Origin: Deinococcus aerophilus | GTDB taxonomy: Bacteria; Deinococcota; Deinococci; Deinococcales; Deinococcaceae | Length of the DNA stretch: 34,328 nt | Direction of reading: 5' to 3' | NCBI RefSeq assembly: GCF_014647075.1 | Contig: NZ_BMOM01000028.1 | Coordinates: 1-34,328 of the forward strand | Shown: positions 7,717 to 14,801 of the stretch, one piece after another | Layout: every line of letters begins with the position of its first letter | How positions within the stretch are numbered: position 1 is the stretch's first letter | Translations under genes and position numbers: made by a program | Notes under the pieces: generated by a model | Told to the model about the DNA's origin: nothing | What the model saw: only the letters and a program-made list of their open reading frames with translations | Databases searched by the model: none

Positions 7717-8694
7717 ATGACGCGACTTGCCCTGCTCTCCCTGACCCTGCTGCTCGGGACCGGTCTTCAGGCCTCGGCGCAGGCCGCCCCAAAGGCGCCC
7801 ACCCGCACGGTGAACATCGGCCTGGGCTACAACCCCGACGTGCAGTTCACGCCGTTCTATGTGGCCGACAAGCTGGGCTACTTCGCCGCCGAGGGCCTCA
7901 AGGTCAACTACCAGCACGGGTACGTGAACCAGCTGCTGCCGCTGCTGCTGCAGGGCAAGCTCGACTTCGTGGTGGGTGACCCGGAGGACGCCATCTTCGC
8001 CCGCAACCAGGGCGCAGACGTGAAGTACATCATGACCATGTACCAGAAAAATCCGGTCACGGTGTTCAGCCTCAAGCCCCTGAACGGTGTGGCCAGCCTG
8101 AAGGGCAAGACGGTGGGCATTCCCGGTCCCTACGGCAGCAGTTACCACGCCATCCAGGCCCTGCTCGACAGCGCGGACCTGACCGAGGGCAAGGACCTGA
8201 CCCTCGCCAACATCGGCTTCACGCAGCAGGACGCCGTGCGCGCCGGACGGGTCGACGCCGCCGTGGGCTATGTCAACAACGACGTGGTGCTGCTGGGCAA
8301 ATCCACCGGCCAGAAGGTCTACACCCTGGACATCTCGGGCGCGTATCCGATGGTCGGCGTGGGACTGATTGCCAGCGGCAAATCGCTGACCGGCGACCTG
8401 GCCGCCCGGGTGGTGCGCGCCTCCCAGCGTGGCCTGAAATTCACGGTGGCCGACCCCGCCCGCGCCTTCAAGCTGGCCCAGCCGGTATTCGGCACCGCCG
8501 GGACGCTGGAGATCCTGAAGGCGAGCACCCCGCTGGTCACCAGTGCCTACACGCAGAAAAACGGCATCGGCGCGAGCAACCCCGACGCCTGGACCAAGGC
8601 GGTGGCTGCCCTCGTCAAGCAGGGTAAGCTGCCTGCCGGGGCCAGGGCGACGGACTACTACACCAACGCATTTATCAGCAAGACGCTGAAGTAG
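7717..8694 (+). CDS. ABC-transporter substrate-binding protein, NMT1/ThiY-like
   Basis: 325-residue exported solute-binding protein of the NMT1/SsuA/ThiY type. It has a signal peptide (MTRLALLSLTLLLG, cleavage near ASAQA). The mature part has the family pattern: FTPFYVADKLGYFAAEGL near the N-terminus, a GKLDFVVGDPED loop, LKGKTVGIPG and a second-lobe GFTQQDAVRAGRVDAAVGY. ThiY-like members bind the pyrimidine precursor of thiamine; others bind sulfonates or nitrate, so the ligand is not certain. An upstream in-frame ATG (7648) would remove the signal peptide from the N-terminus and is rejected. The start is supported by TATACT 6 nt upstream (leaderless). No permease or ATPase gene is adjacent, so it must work with components encoded elsewhere. 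Confidence 0.88.
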   Translation: MTRLALLSLTLLLGTGLQASAQAAPKAPTRTVNIGLGYNPDVQFTPFYVADKLGYFAAEGLKVNYQHGYVNQLLPLLLQGKLDFVVGDPEDAIFARNQGADVKYIMTMYQKNPVTVFSLKPLNGVASLKGKTVGIPGPYGSSYHAIQALLDSADLTEGKDLTLANIGFTQQDAVRAGRVDAAVGYVNNDVVLLGKSTGQKVYTLDISGAYPMVGVGLIASGKSLTGDLAARVVRASQRGLKFTVADPARAFKLAQPVFGTAGTLEILKASTPLVTSAYTQKNGIGASNPDAWTKAVAALVKQGKLPAGARATDYYTNAFISKTLK

Positions 8695-8708
8695 GACGGC
8701 AGGCCACA

Positions 8709-8735
8709 GGCCGGGAAGCCCTCCTCTTCCCGGCC
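8709..8735. terminator. Bidirectional hairpin between convergent genes
   Basis: GGCCGGGAAG (8709-8718) pairs perfectly with CTTCCCGGCC (8726-8735) around a 7-nt loop. It sits between the binding-protein stop and the stop of the minus-strand membrane protein. No T run. Confidence 0.65.
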
Positions 8736-8757
8736 CCTGCGCCGCCGAGGTGAACGC

Positions 8758-9150
8758 TCAGCTTGCCAGGTGGTCTCCAGGCCTGACCTTGCCCATTGCG
8801 GGCCGCGTCATCCACAGCAGGGCGGCCAGGGCCGTGTTCAGAACAACGTTCACGACGGCGCTTTGCAGGGCGTAGTGCCCCACCGCCCACCAGTAGGCGT
8901 TGATGACCGCGTTCAGCAACAGCCCGAAGGCCAGGATGCCGGTCAGGGGCGCGTAACGCTGTGGGTCGTTGGAGCAGGTCCAGAACAGCGCGCCAAACGC
9001 GAGAAGAACGCCGCCGTATTCAGAGGCCAGCCCCCAGTTGGTCAGGTGGAGGGCAAAAATCTGATTGGCCAGCACCGGGAACAGCAGGGTGAGGCCAGCG
9101 AGGGCCAGCCAGACGGCAGCCAGACGAAAGGCCAGTTGCGGTGCAAACAT
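8758..9150 (-). CDS. Small four-helix membrane protein, unknown
   Basis: 130-residue protein with four hydrophobic segments (about residues 8-28, 40-57, 70-88 and 95-113) and a charged C-terminus. The size and helix spacing recall the DUF4345-type small membrane proteins, but I cannot assign a family with confidence. The ATG at 9150 is preferred over a GTG two codons upstream because AAGGAGGAG ends about 5 nt before it. It lies 64 bp downstream of the MFS permease gene on the same strand and could be cotranscribed with it. No function is proposed. Confidence 0.78.
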   Translation of the reverse strand: MFAPQLAFRLAAVWLALAGLTLLFPVLANQIFALHLTNWGLASEYGGVLLAFGALFWTCSNDPQRYAPLTGILAFGLLLNAVINAYWWAVGHYALQSAVVNVVLNTALAALLWMTRPAMGKVRPGDHLAS

Positions 9151-9214
9151 AGACACTCCTCCTTATGTCGCAGGGGCACGCAAGCGGCAGCACCCACCTC
9201 CCGGCAATGGACGA

Positions 9215-10429
9215 TCAGACTTCCTCCGGTTGTTGCTGGGGAACGGCGCTGAGGGTGGAGGCCAGGACGCAGACCAGCAAGGTGATGGCAGCGGCCAGCA
9301 GAAAGCCGAAGCGCAAACCGGTGTGGTGGGCGGTGAGCCCGATCAGGGGCGGCCCCACCAGAAAGCCGCTGTAGCCGAAGACGGAGACAAAGGCCACCCC
9401 CGCGCCTGCCGGAAGGCTGGGAAGACGCCCGGCCGCCGACACGATCAGGGGAAACATAGCCGCGTTGCCCAGGCCGACCAGCAGAAAGCCGAGTGCGCCG
9501 ACCACCGGAGACCCTGCCAGCACACAGATCAGAAACCCCACGGTTGCCAGCAGCGCTCCCAGGCGCAACAACCGGGCCGCGCCCAGCCGGTCGCACAGAC
9601 CGTCGCCCACCAGACGGCCAAACGCCATGGCCAGTGAAAACAGCGCGAAGCCCAGCGCCACCTGCCCCCCGGATGACAGGGCCAACTGCTGCAGATACAC
9701 GGCGCTCCAGTCATTGACGCTGCCTTCAGTAAAGACGGCGCAGAAGCCCAGCACGCCGAGCAGGAGCAGGGTGCGGGGCAGACGCCACCGATTTCCGGGA
9801 GACGGCGGCGCTGTGACCGGCAGTTCCTCTGGGGCCGTCGTCAGGAGGTGCGGCAGTGCCAGGGCACCCAGACACGCCGTCGCCAGCGCCACAGCGAGCA
9901 GATGGACCCAGGCCGCCGTGAACGAAACCATCAGCCCTCCCAGCACGGTGCCGCTGAGGCCGCCCACGCTGAAGGCCGCGTGAAACGAGGACATCACCGG
10001 GCGGGCCAGCCGTTGCTCCACTAGGCTGGCCTGGGCATTCATGGCCACGTCCAGGGTTCCGGTCGCCGCGCCCAGCAGCAGCAACGCAGCGAACAAACCC
10101 AGCAGACTCGAGGACAACGCCGGGAGGGCCAGGCACAGGGCGTAGGCGGCCACGGCCCCGCCCACCAGGGTGCGGGTGCCGTAGCGTTTGAGCAGGGAGG
10201 GTGTCAGCGGCAAGAGGGTCATGGCCCCGGCGGCCACACCCAGCAGGGCAAATCCCAGATCACGCTCGCTCAGTCCCAGCTGGGCCTTGAGCGTGGGAAT
10301 GCGGATCACCCAGTGGGCGAACCCGGCTCCGGCCACAAAAAAGACCAGGGTGGTTGCCGCCCGCGCTGCCCGAGCAGCCGCGTCAGACAGAAGGGGCGAG
10401 GAATCGCTTGACCAGAGATCTGCTGACAT
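9215..10429 (-). CDS. MFS permease, YbjJ-like
   Basis: 404-residue, about 12-TM major facilitator. Helix 4-5 has the segment DVAMNAQASLVEQ followed by SSFHAAFSVGGLSG, characteristic of YbjJ and related permeases of unknown substrate. A central hydrophilic loop (about residues 205-225) separates two 6-TM halves. The in-frame upstream start at 10579 would add ~50 residues that look like junk coding; the ATG at 10429 has a GGGAGAAG 5 nt upstream. The N-terminal region (first ~25 residues) is polar and cytoplasmic. It is likely a two-gene unit with the small membrane protein downstream. Confidence 0.9.
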   Translation of the reverse strand: MSADLWSSDSSPLLSDAAARAARAATTLVFFVAGAGFAHWVIRIPTLKAQLGLSERDLGFALLGVAAGAMTLLPLTPSLLKRYGTRTLVGGAVAAYALCLALPALSSSLLGLFAALLLLGAATGTLDVAMNAQASLVEQRLARPVMSSFHAAFSVGGLSGTVLGGLMVSFTAAWVHLLAVALATACLGALALPHLLTTAPEELPVTAPPSPGNRWRLPRTLLLLGVLGFCAVFTEGSVNDWSAVYLQQLALSSGGQVALGFALFSLAMAFGRLVGDGLCDRLGAARLLRLGALLATVGFLICVLAGSPVVGALGFLLVGLGNAAMFPLIVSAAGRLPSLPAGAGVAFVSVFGYSGFLVGPPLIGLTAHHTGLRFGFLLAAAITLLVCVLASTLSAVPQQQPEEV

Positions 10430-10484
10430 GCTGCTTCTCCCGTTCCCTGAATTCTGAAGGCCGCCGGACACCCCGGGGATGGGT

Positions 10485-12419
10485 TTACGGCTCGCTATAC
10501 ACGTTGTCGGGCGTGTTGCCGGTGACGCTGCCGCCGGGCTGGGCGTAGGTGGCCCTTTTGGTGTTCCGAATGCCCCCACCCTTATTCTTTGCCGTATTCC
10601 CGGTCACGCTGCCGCTGGAGATCGTCAGCTTGCCGTCGTTATAGAAGCCCCCCCCATCGCCATAGGTGTCGGTGGCCTGGTTGCCACTGACCGTGGCCCC
10701 TGACAGCGTAAATTGTGCGGCCGGATCGCCGTTGGTCGCACTGGCTGCACCCACGAAGACGCCGCCGCCGTACAGAGCGGTGTTGTCCTTGATCCCGCCG
10801 CCGCTGGCTATGAAGACAGCATTGGGATACATGCGGATGCCGCCGCCCCCACCTTCCCCCGCGCCTTTACCAGTGACTGTGTTGCCGCTGATCTCGCCGC
10901 CGGTCATAGTGACCTGACCGTCCAGCACCAGACCGCCGCCTGTGCGGGACGCACTGTTGGCGCTGATCACGCCGCCCGAGAGCGTGAGCTTGCCGCTCCT
11001 GAACACGCGAATGCCGCCGCCGCCGTCGGTGCTGCCGGTGACCTTGTTGCCACTGATCACGCCGCCCCCAATGGTGCTGTTCGTGTCGCCTCCAAGAGCG
11101 AGGCCGCCCCCACTGTTAACAGCTGTGTTGCCAGTGACGGTTCCGCCCGTCATGTTCAGGGTGGTGCGGCTCACCGCGATGCCACCACTGTTATCGCCCG
11201 CCGTATTGTTCCTGACGGTGGCGGTGCCCCCGAAGGTCACGGTGGAATTGGTGGTGCGACTGGCGGGGGTGAACAGCAACAGGCCGCCACCATTCTTGGA
11301 CGCTGTATTGCCCTCGATGGTGCCGCCCGTGATGCTGGCGTCACGGAATATGCCCATGCCGCCTCCGTAAGGGGCCGCGTTGTCCCTCACAGCTCCGCCC
11401 GTCATCGTGAAGTTACCGTTGATCCACAGGCCCCCACCGCTGCCCCCCGCCGCGTCGTCAGTGACGCGGTTGTTCTCGATAGTGCCCCCGCCGAGAGTGA
11501 TCCTCGGGCTGACCAAGTTGCCCTGCGCGTCCAGGGTGGACTGCACCGTGACCCCGCCGCCGAAATAGGACGCCGTGTTCCCGCTGACGCTGCCGCCCGT
11601 GATGGTCACGTCGCCGTTGCTGTAGATGCCCCCGCCCGCGCTGCCGGTCGTGTTCGTCCCGGTCTGGACCACCGGGGCGGTCACGGTATTGCCGTCCACC
11701 TTGCCCCCGCTGACCGTGGTGACGCTGTCCACCCCGCCGTAGATGCCGCCTCCGGAGTTGGTGGCCGTGTTCGCGCTGACGCTGCCTGCTTCCACTTTCA
11801 ATGTGCCCTTGTTGAAGATGCCCCCGCCCCCACCGCTGCTTTCCTCCTTGTTCTCAGCCAGAACCTGCGCCGAGTTGCCGGTCACGCTGCTGCCGCCCCT
11901 GAGGCTCAGCGTTGCCCCTTTCAGGTTGGCGATCCCGCCGCCCATGTTGGCCGTGCCACCCGTGACGGTGGTGCCGTCCAGCGTCAGCGTGCCCTCGTTG
12001 AGCAGCACGCCGCCGTAGGTCGCCACGCTCAGCGCCTGCGGGCCAACCCGGGCCAGGGTGATGGGCGCTCCCATGCCGCCTTTCAGCATCCCGCCCTTGA
12101 TGGTGACGGTCACGCCGCTCGGGATTTCCAGGGCGCGGCCCTTGCCATTTGCGTCAATGACGCCGCTGCCCAGATCAACCGTCACATTCCTGGAGACCGT
12201 CAGCGGGCTGCTCAGGGTAATCGAGCCAGAAGACAGGCGCAGCGTGTCTCCCGCCCCGGCGCTGGACAGCAACTCGCGCAGGGTACCGGGACCGCTGTCG
12301 GCCAGGCTGGTCACGGGCGTGCCCACCAGCGGTGGATCGACGTTGCCACCGCCGCAAGCGGCCAGCAGCAAAGACAGGGACAGAAGTGGAAGACCGAGCC
12401 GGACCAGTGGTGCGTTCAT
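10485..12419 (-). CDS. Large right-handed beta-helix lipoprotein
   Basis: 644 residues. The signal peptide ends LLLAAC with the lipidated Cys at 22, so the protein is probably anchored in an outer layer of the envelope. After a CSLREA/Pmp-like opening (SLADSGPGTLRELLSSA), nearly the whole protein is 20-30-residue repeats built from SGNTA, GGGI and LSGG/MTGG steps, the signature of a parallel beta-helix with Asn/Gly ladders. Similar repeats occur in polymorphic outer membrane proteins and polysaccharide-modifying enzymes, but no catalytic site or autotransporter domain is visible. A surface structural or adhesive role is a guess. The ATG at 12419 follows AGGGGG at a distance of 5 nt; the frame-open upstream start at 12467 would bury the signal peptide. 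A tandem TTGACG array lies upstream. Confidence 0.88.
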   Translation of the reverse strand: MNAPLVRLGLPLLSLSLLLAACGGGNVDPPLVGTPVTSLADSGPGTLRELLSSAGAGDTLRLSSGSITLSSPLTVSRNVTVDLGSGVIDANGKGRALEIPSGVTVTIKGGMLKGGMGAPITLARVGPQALSVATYGGVLLNEGTLTLDGTTVTGGTANMGGGIANLKGATLSLRGGSSVTGNSAQVLAENKEESSGGGGGIFNKGTLKVEAGSVSANTATNSGGGIYGGVDSVTTVSGGKVDGNTVTAPVVQTGTNTTGSAGGGIYSNGDVTITGGSVSGNTASYFGGGVTVQSTLDAQGNLVSPRITLGGGTIENNRVTDDAAGGSGGGLWINGNFTMTGGAVRDNAAPYGGGMGIFRDASITGGTIEGNTASKNGGGLLLFTPASRTTNSTVTFGGTATVRNNTAGDNSGGIAVSRTTLNMTGGTVTGNTAVNSGGGLALGGDTNSTIGGGVISGNKVTGSTDGGGGIRVFRSGKLTLSGGVISANSASRTGGGLVLDGQVTMTGGEISGNTVTGKGAGEGGGGGIRMYPNAVFIASGGGIKDNTALYGGGVFVGAASATNGDPAAQFTLSGATVSGNQATDTYGDGGGFYNDGKLTISSGSVTGNTAKNKGGGIRNTKRATYAQPGGSVTGNTPDNVYSEP

Positions 12420-12490
12420 AGGGACCCCCTCTGCCCCGGACGGTGGCGGAGGGAGGGGGAACACCATCCGCCGCCATCAAGGGTGAGGCG

Positions 12491-12546
12491 AGTGTGAAGG
12501 GAGGGCCGTCAAATCACCGTCAAGGCGACGTCAACAGGGCCGTCAC
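12491..12546 (-). promoter_or_regulatory. Tandem TTGACG array and -10-like box before the beta-helix gene
   Basis: On the minus strand, GTGACG (12546-12541), TTGACG (12534-12529), TTGACG (12523-12518) and TTGACG (12512-12507) recur at 12-, 11- and 11-bp spacing. The last is followed by 10 nt and CACACT (12496-12491). Direct repeats on one helix face at 11-bp period are the usual layout for OmpR/PhoB-family response regulators. The half-sites read in the opposite sense to a canonical Pho box, so the regulator is unknown. Confidence 0.45.
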
Positions 12547-12796
12547 TGCGGTTTCGGGCGGTTTTTTGAAGGCGAAAGGCGACTTCGGGACGGCGGCTAT
12601 CGGCCTCACTGCGACCAGTTACCGGCTCTGTTGAACAATCTGATCATCGTTGGTCCGGACGCCGCACACCACCTGGGCGGCCAGTTCAGCGCTTTCTACA
12701 TCTCGCCAGCTTCGGCGCCAGGCACCGTCCAGTGGAGGCCGTCTTTCTTTGCGTCACCTCCACGCCCACCTGTATTGCCGCTGCTGGTCAGGAGGC

Positions 12797-12827
12797 GGCC
12801 TGCCGCAACAAGCCCGGGCAGCAGGCC
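12797..12827 (-). terminator. Hairpin after stalk-domain gene, possible terminator
   Basis: GGCCTGC (12797-12803) pairs with GCAGGCC (12821-12827), 8 bp past the minus-strand stop codon. The loop is 17 nt and no T run follows, so this is weak. Confidence 0.35.
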
Positions 12828-12834
12828 CACCCGC

Positions 12835-13464
12835 CTACGATTTATTGCACGTCAGGTCGATCCGGAAACTGGGATCCCTGGTGCCCCAGGGCAGTTTCAC
12901 GCCGGTTTCGCTGGGCTTAACCAGCCACACCAGTTTGGTGGGTTTGTGCGCGGCGCTGGCCTGGCCGCCGTCGGCCACGCTCAGGGTGCTGCGCCAGACC
13001 CCGGCGGGGGGCAACTGCTGGTAGGTGAATTTCTGCCCAGCCAGCGTGTCACTGATGTTCCAGGCCAGCGGCGTGCCGTCGGCATACAGGTACGACAGGT
13101 GCAGACTGTCGGCCACCTGCGCCGAGTCGCCCCCGCCCAGCATGTCCTTGGTGGCGTTGCGCATCTCCAAGTCAATCTTCCACTGCGCGCCGTCCTCGTC
13201 TGTGAAGCGGAGGTTGCTGAACTTGACGCGCCACACCCGGTTGAAGAGGGTCTGGCCAAGGCAGCCCTCCAGCACCGTGATCTGATTGGCCCCGCCGGCC
13301 ACGGGCTCCTGGCCCGCCTGTGGGGCCGCCATCGCCGGGTTGGCAATGCTCAGAACGCCGCCGGCCGTGCTGACCCGGAATCCGGCGGCCTTCAGGGCAC
13401 TGACCGGCACATACTCCTGACCACCGCTGCTCAGGGTGGTGCCGGGCACCGTGCGGCCGTTCAC
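12835..13464 (-). CDS. Stalk-domain (copper amine oxidase N-terminal-like) protein, N-terminus apparently lost
   Basis: 209 residues from a GTG. The first ~45 residues (VNGRTVPGTTLSSGGQEYVPVSALKA..GFRVS) match the start of a copper amine oxidase N-terminal-like stalk domain, which is normally preceded by a signal peptide. Here the frame is closed by a TGA at 13491-13489, leaving only SPPGLRIS before VNGR, so no signal peptide is encoded. The rest (about 75-209) is a beta-rich domain of unknown function containing two Cys (in EGCLGQ and DLTCNK). No suitable signal peptide is found in the other upstream frames, and the upstream DNA belongs to the divergent RIO-kinase promoter region. It may be a truncated pseudogene or a cytoplasmic derivative. 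No ribosome-binding site is evident. Confidence 0.6.
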   Translation of the reverse strand: MNGRTVPGTTLSSGGQEYVPVSALKAAGFRVSTAGGVLSIANPAMAAPQAGQEPVAGGANQITVLEGCLGQTLFNRVWRVKFSNLRFTDEDGAQWKIDLEMRNATKDMLGGGDSAQVADSLHLSYLYADGTPLAWNISDTLAGQKFTYQQLPPAGVWRSTLSVADGGQASAAHKPTKLVWLVKPSETGVKLPWGTRDPSFRIDLTCNKS

Positions 13465-13482
13465 GCTGATGCGCAGCCCGGG

Positions 13483-13500
13483 CGGGCTTCACTAAGCCCG
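13483..13500. repeat. Perfect 7-bp hairpin at the 5' edge of the stalk-domain gene
   Basis: CGGGCTT (13483-13489), loop CACT, AAGCCCG (13494-13500). It lies exactly at the stop codon that truncates the stalk-domain frame and between two divergent genes. It could be an operator, or mark the breakpoint of the deletion; neither is proven. Confidence 0.45.
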
Positions 13501-13537
13501 ATGGCCTAGTGCCGTGCCGTCCGGCCCGCTCCTCTGG

Positions 13538-13567
13538 TACGCTACCCGCATCACCGAGAAGGAGGTG
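13538..13567 (+). promoter_or_regulatory. -10-like box and strong Shine-Dalgarno of the 43-codon ORF
   Basis: TACGCT (13538-13543) would start transcription near 13550. AAGGAGGTG (13559-13567) lies 5 nt before the ATG at 13573 and is one of the best ribosome-binding sites in the window. Confidence 0.55.
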
Positions 13568-13572
13568 CGCCT

Positions 13573-13704
13573 ATGACCCAGATCAACACGATGGACCGCC
13601 CGACGGCCAAGTTCAACCCCAGCCTTTTCCCTGCAAATCGGAGCGATTTTGTTGAACCACGTCACCATGCCGCCTCTGTCCCCGGACTGTTCCCCCTGGC
13701 CTGA
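13573..13704 (+). CDS. 43-residue small protein or leader peptide upstream of RIO kinase
   Basis: A short frame not matching any family I know. It starts MTQINTMDRPTAKFNPSLF and ends PGLFPLA. The evidence that it is translated is the AAGGAGGTG at 5 nt and the promoter-like TACGCT above it. Its stop (13702-13704) is 15 nt before the GTG of the RIO kinase gene, so translation could be coupled. Composition is polar with a Pro/His-rich C-terminal part and no membrane segment or signal peptide. An AAATCG-GAG-CGATTT hairpin followed by T (13635-13650) lies inside the frame. It may be a genuine small protein or a regulatory leader for the kinase gene. Confidence 0.6.
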   Translation: MTQINTMDRPTAKFNPSLFPANRSDFVEPRHHAASVPGLFPLA

Positions 13705-13719
13705 CCTGCAGAGGCACCC

Positions 13720-14604
13720 GTGAACGCCCGCTGGCTCGATGCCGAGCTGGAGGGCGCAGACACCAGCCCGGAGCGCCGGGGCAAATTCAAGAAAAAGAAG
13801 CTGCTGGGCCGCCGCAAGCTCGAAGACCTGGTTGCTGAGGACCCGGACCAGATCGCCGACGACACCATCCGCCGCCTGATCGACCGGGGCCACATCACCG
13901 GGATCGTGGCCGAACTCAAGAGCGGCAAGGAGGCCACCGCGTATGTGGCCCGTGGCCCGCGCGGCAGCGTGCTCGTCAAGCTGTACCGCGAGCTGGAGGC
14001 GCGCAGCTTCAAGAACGACGCCATCTACCGCGAGGGCCAGTGGATCGGCGATGTCCGCGCCGAGCGCGCCATGCAGGGCCGCAGCCGACGGGGGCTGGAG
14101 ATGCTGCAGGGCATGTGGGTCAGCGCCGAGTACGCGCACCTGTGGACGCTGTGGCAGGCGGGCCTGAGCGTGCCCGAACCGCTGGTTGGCCCTAGCCCCT
14201 TCGACTACGAGGCGACCACACCCGCCGTTCTGATGCGCCTGATCGGCAGCGAGGACCAGCCCGCGCCGCGCCTGAGCGACGTCCGGCTGACGCCCGAAGA
14301 AGCCAGGAGCGCCTGGCACCAGTCCGTGCGGGGCATGGCCGACCTGCTGCGACTGGGCTACGCGCACGGCGACTACAGCACCTACAACCTGCTGTGGTGG
14401 GAGAACACCGTGATCATCATCGATTTTCCGCAGCTGACCACCCGCCAGAACCCCCATTTTACCCAGCTGCTGCGCCGCGACGCCCAGAGCCTGGTCACGA
14501 GCTTCCGCAAACACGGCATTCAGAGCGATGCCGAGACCACCCTGCGTGAGGTTCAGCGCTTGGCCCGGGAACGTGGTCCCGAGCCCCGGGTGATGCTGCC
14601 GTGA
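13720..14604 (+). CDS. RIO1-family atypical serine/threonine kinase
   Basis: 294 residues. After a basic N-terminus (KFKKKKLLGRRK, residues 22-33) comes a compact RIO kinase fold: a short glycine loop with GKEATAYVA (69-77), ATP-binding Lys87 in VLVKLYR, the catalytic loop HGDYSTYN with Asp218, and the metal-binding Asp235 in IIDFPQ. All key residues are intact. RIO1 kinases act in ribosome maturation in archaea and eukaryotes; bacterial members are common but poorly characterised, so a ribosome or stress role is inferred. The GTG start has GAGG at 13711-13714, 5 nt upstream. It is preceded by the 43-codon frame, probably in the same transcript, and ends before a strong hairpin. Confidence 0.92.
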   Translation: MNARWLDAELEGADTSPERRGKFKKKKLLGRRKLEDLVAEDPDQIADDTIRRLIDRGHITGIVAELKSGKEATAYVARGPRGSVLVKLYRELEARSFKNDAIYREGQWIGDVRAERAMQGRSRRGLEMLQGMWVSAEYAHLWTLWQAGLSVPEPLVGPSPFDYEATTPAVLMRLIGSEDQPAPRLSDVRLTPEEARSAWHQSVRGMADLLRLGYAHGDYSTYNLLWWENTVIIIDFPQLTTRQNPHFTQLLRRDAQSLVTSFRKHGIQSDAETTLREVQRLARERGPEPRVMLP

Positions 14605-14742
14605 GCGGACCATCCCCATGGCCAGCGGAGCGGCCCGGCGGCACCAGCGGGAACAGCCCACAGCGTTCCATGCCGTGCTGGGCGACTTCCTGACCGGCCT
14701 TTCTGCGCGGCCCCGTCCCGACCTCCCCTGACCGTCTGAGCA

Positions 14743-14784
14743 TCGGCCCCGGCCCTGCACAGGGAATGCAGGGGCCGGGGCCGA
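14743..14784 (+). terminator. Long GC hairpin between RIO kinase and fumC
   Basis: A 17-nt arm at 14743-14759 (TCGGCCCC...) pairs with 14767-14784 with a single bulge and a 7-nt loop. On the plus strand it is followed by CGTTTACTGCTTTTTG. It should terminate the kinase transcript and could also serve the convergent fumC. Confidence 0.8.
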
Positions 14785-14801
14785 CGTTTACTGCTTTTTG
14801 C

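Larger units (their letters stand above)
12420..12834. other. 415-bp gene-free stretch upstream of the beta-helix gene
   Basis: No credible gene is seen. The left part holds a CACACT box (minus, 12496-12491) and a four-copy TTGACG/GTGACG array (12507-12546). The right end holds a GGCCTGC/GCAGGCC hairpin (12797-12827) next to the stop of the stalk-domain gene. ORFs across it on the plus strand have no ribosome-binding site and atypical composition. Confidence 0.6.

Noticed and set aside
6528..7979. 483-codon plus-strand frame across the RGG gene
   Set aside because: It is antisense to the GC-rich repeats, which leave the opposite frame open; it encodes Ala/Val/Thr repeats, has no ribosome-binding site and runs into the binding-protein gene in a different frame.
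9164..9180. TTATGT near the small membrane-protein gene as a second RDRM
   Set aside because: Only one half matches; the expected ACATAA half at the correct spacing is absent.
10713..12497. 594-codon plus-strand frame opposite the beta-helix gene
   Set aside because: Composition is an Ala/Arg/His shadow of Gly/Thr repeats on the other strand; the minus frame has a lipoprotein signal and coherent repeats.
12631..13509. 292-codon plus-strand frame opposite the stalk-domain gene
   Set aside because: No Shine-Dalgarno or promoter box before the ATG and no family resemblance; the minus-strand frame carries a recognisable stalk domain.
14618..14731. 37-codon ORF after the RIO kinase gene
   Set aside because: Arg/Pro-rich, with no ribosome-binding site and no close -10 box; it sits in a read-through region before the terminator.
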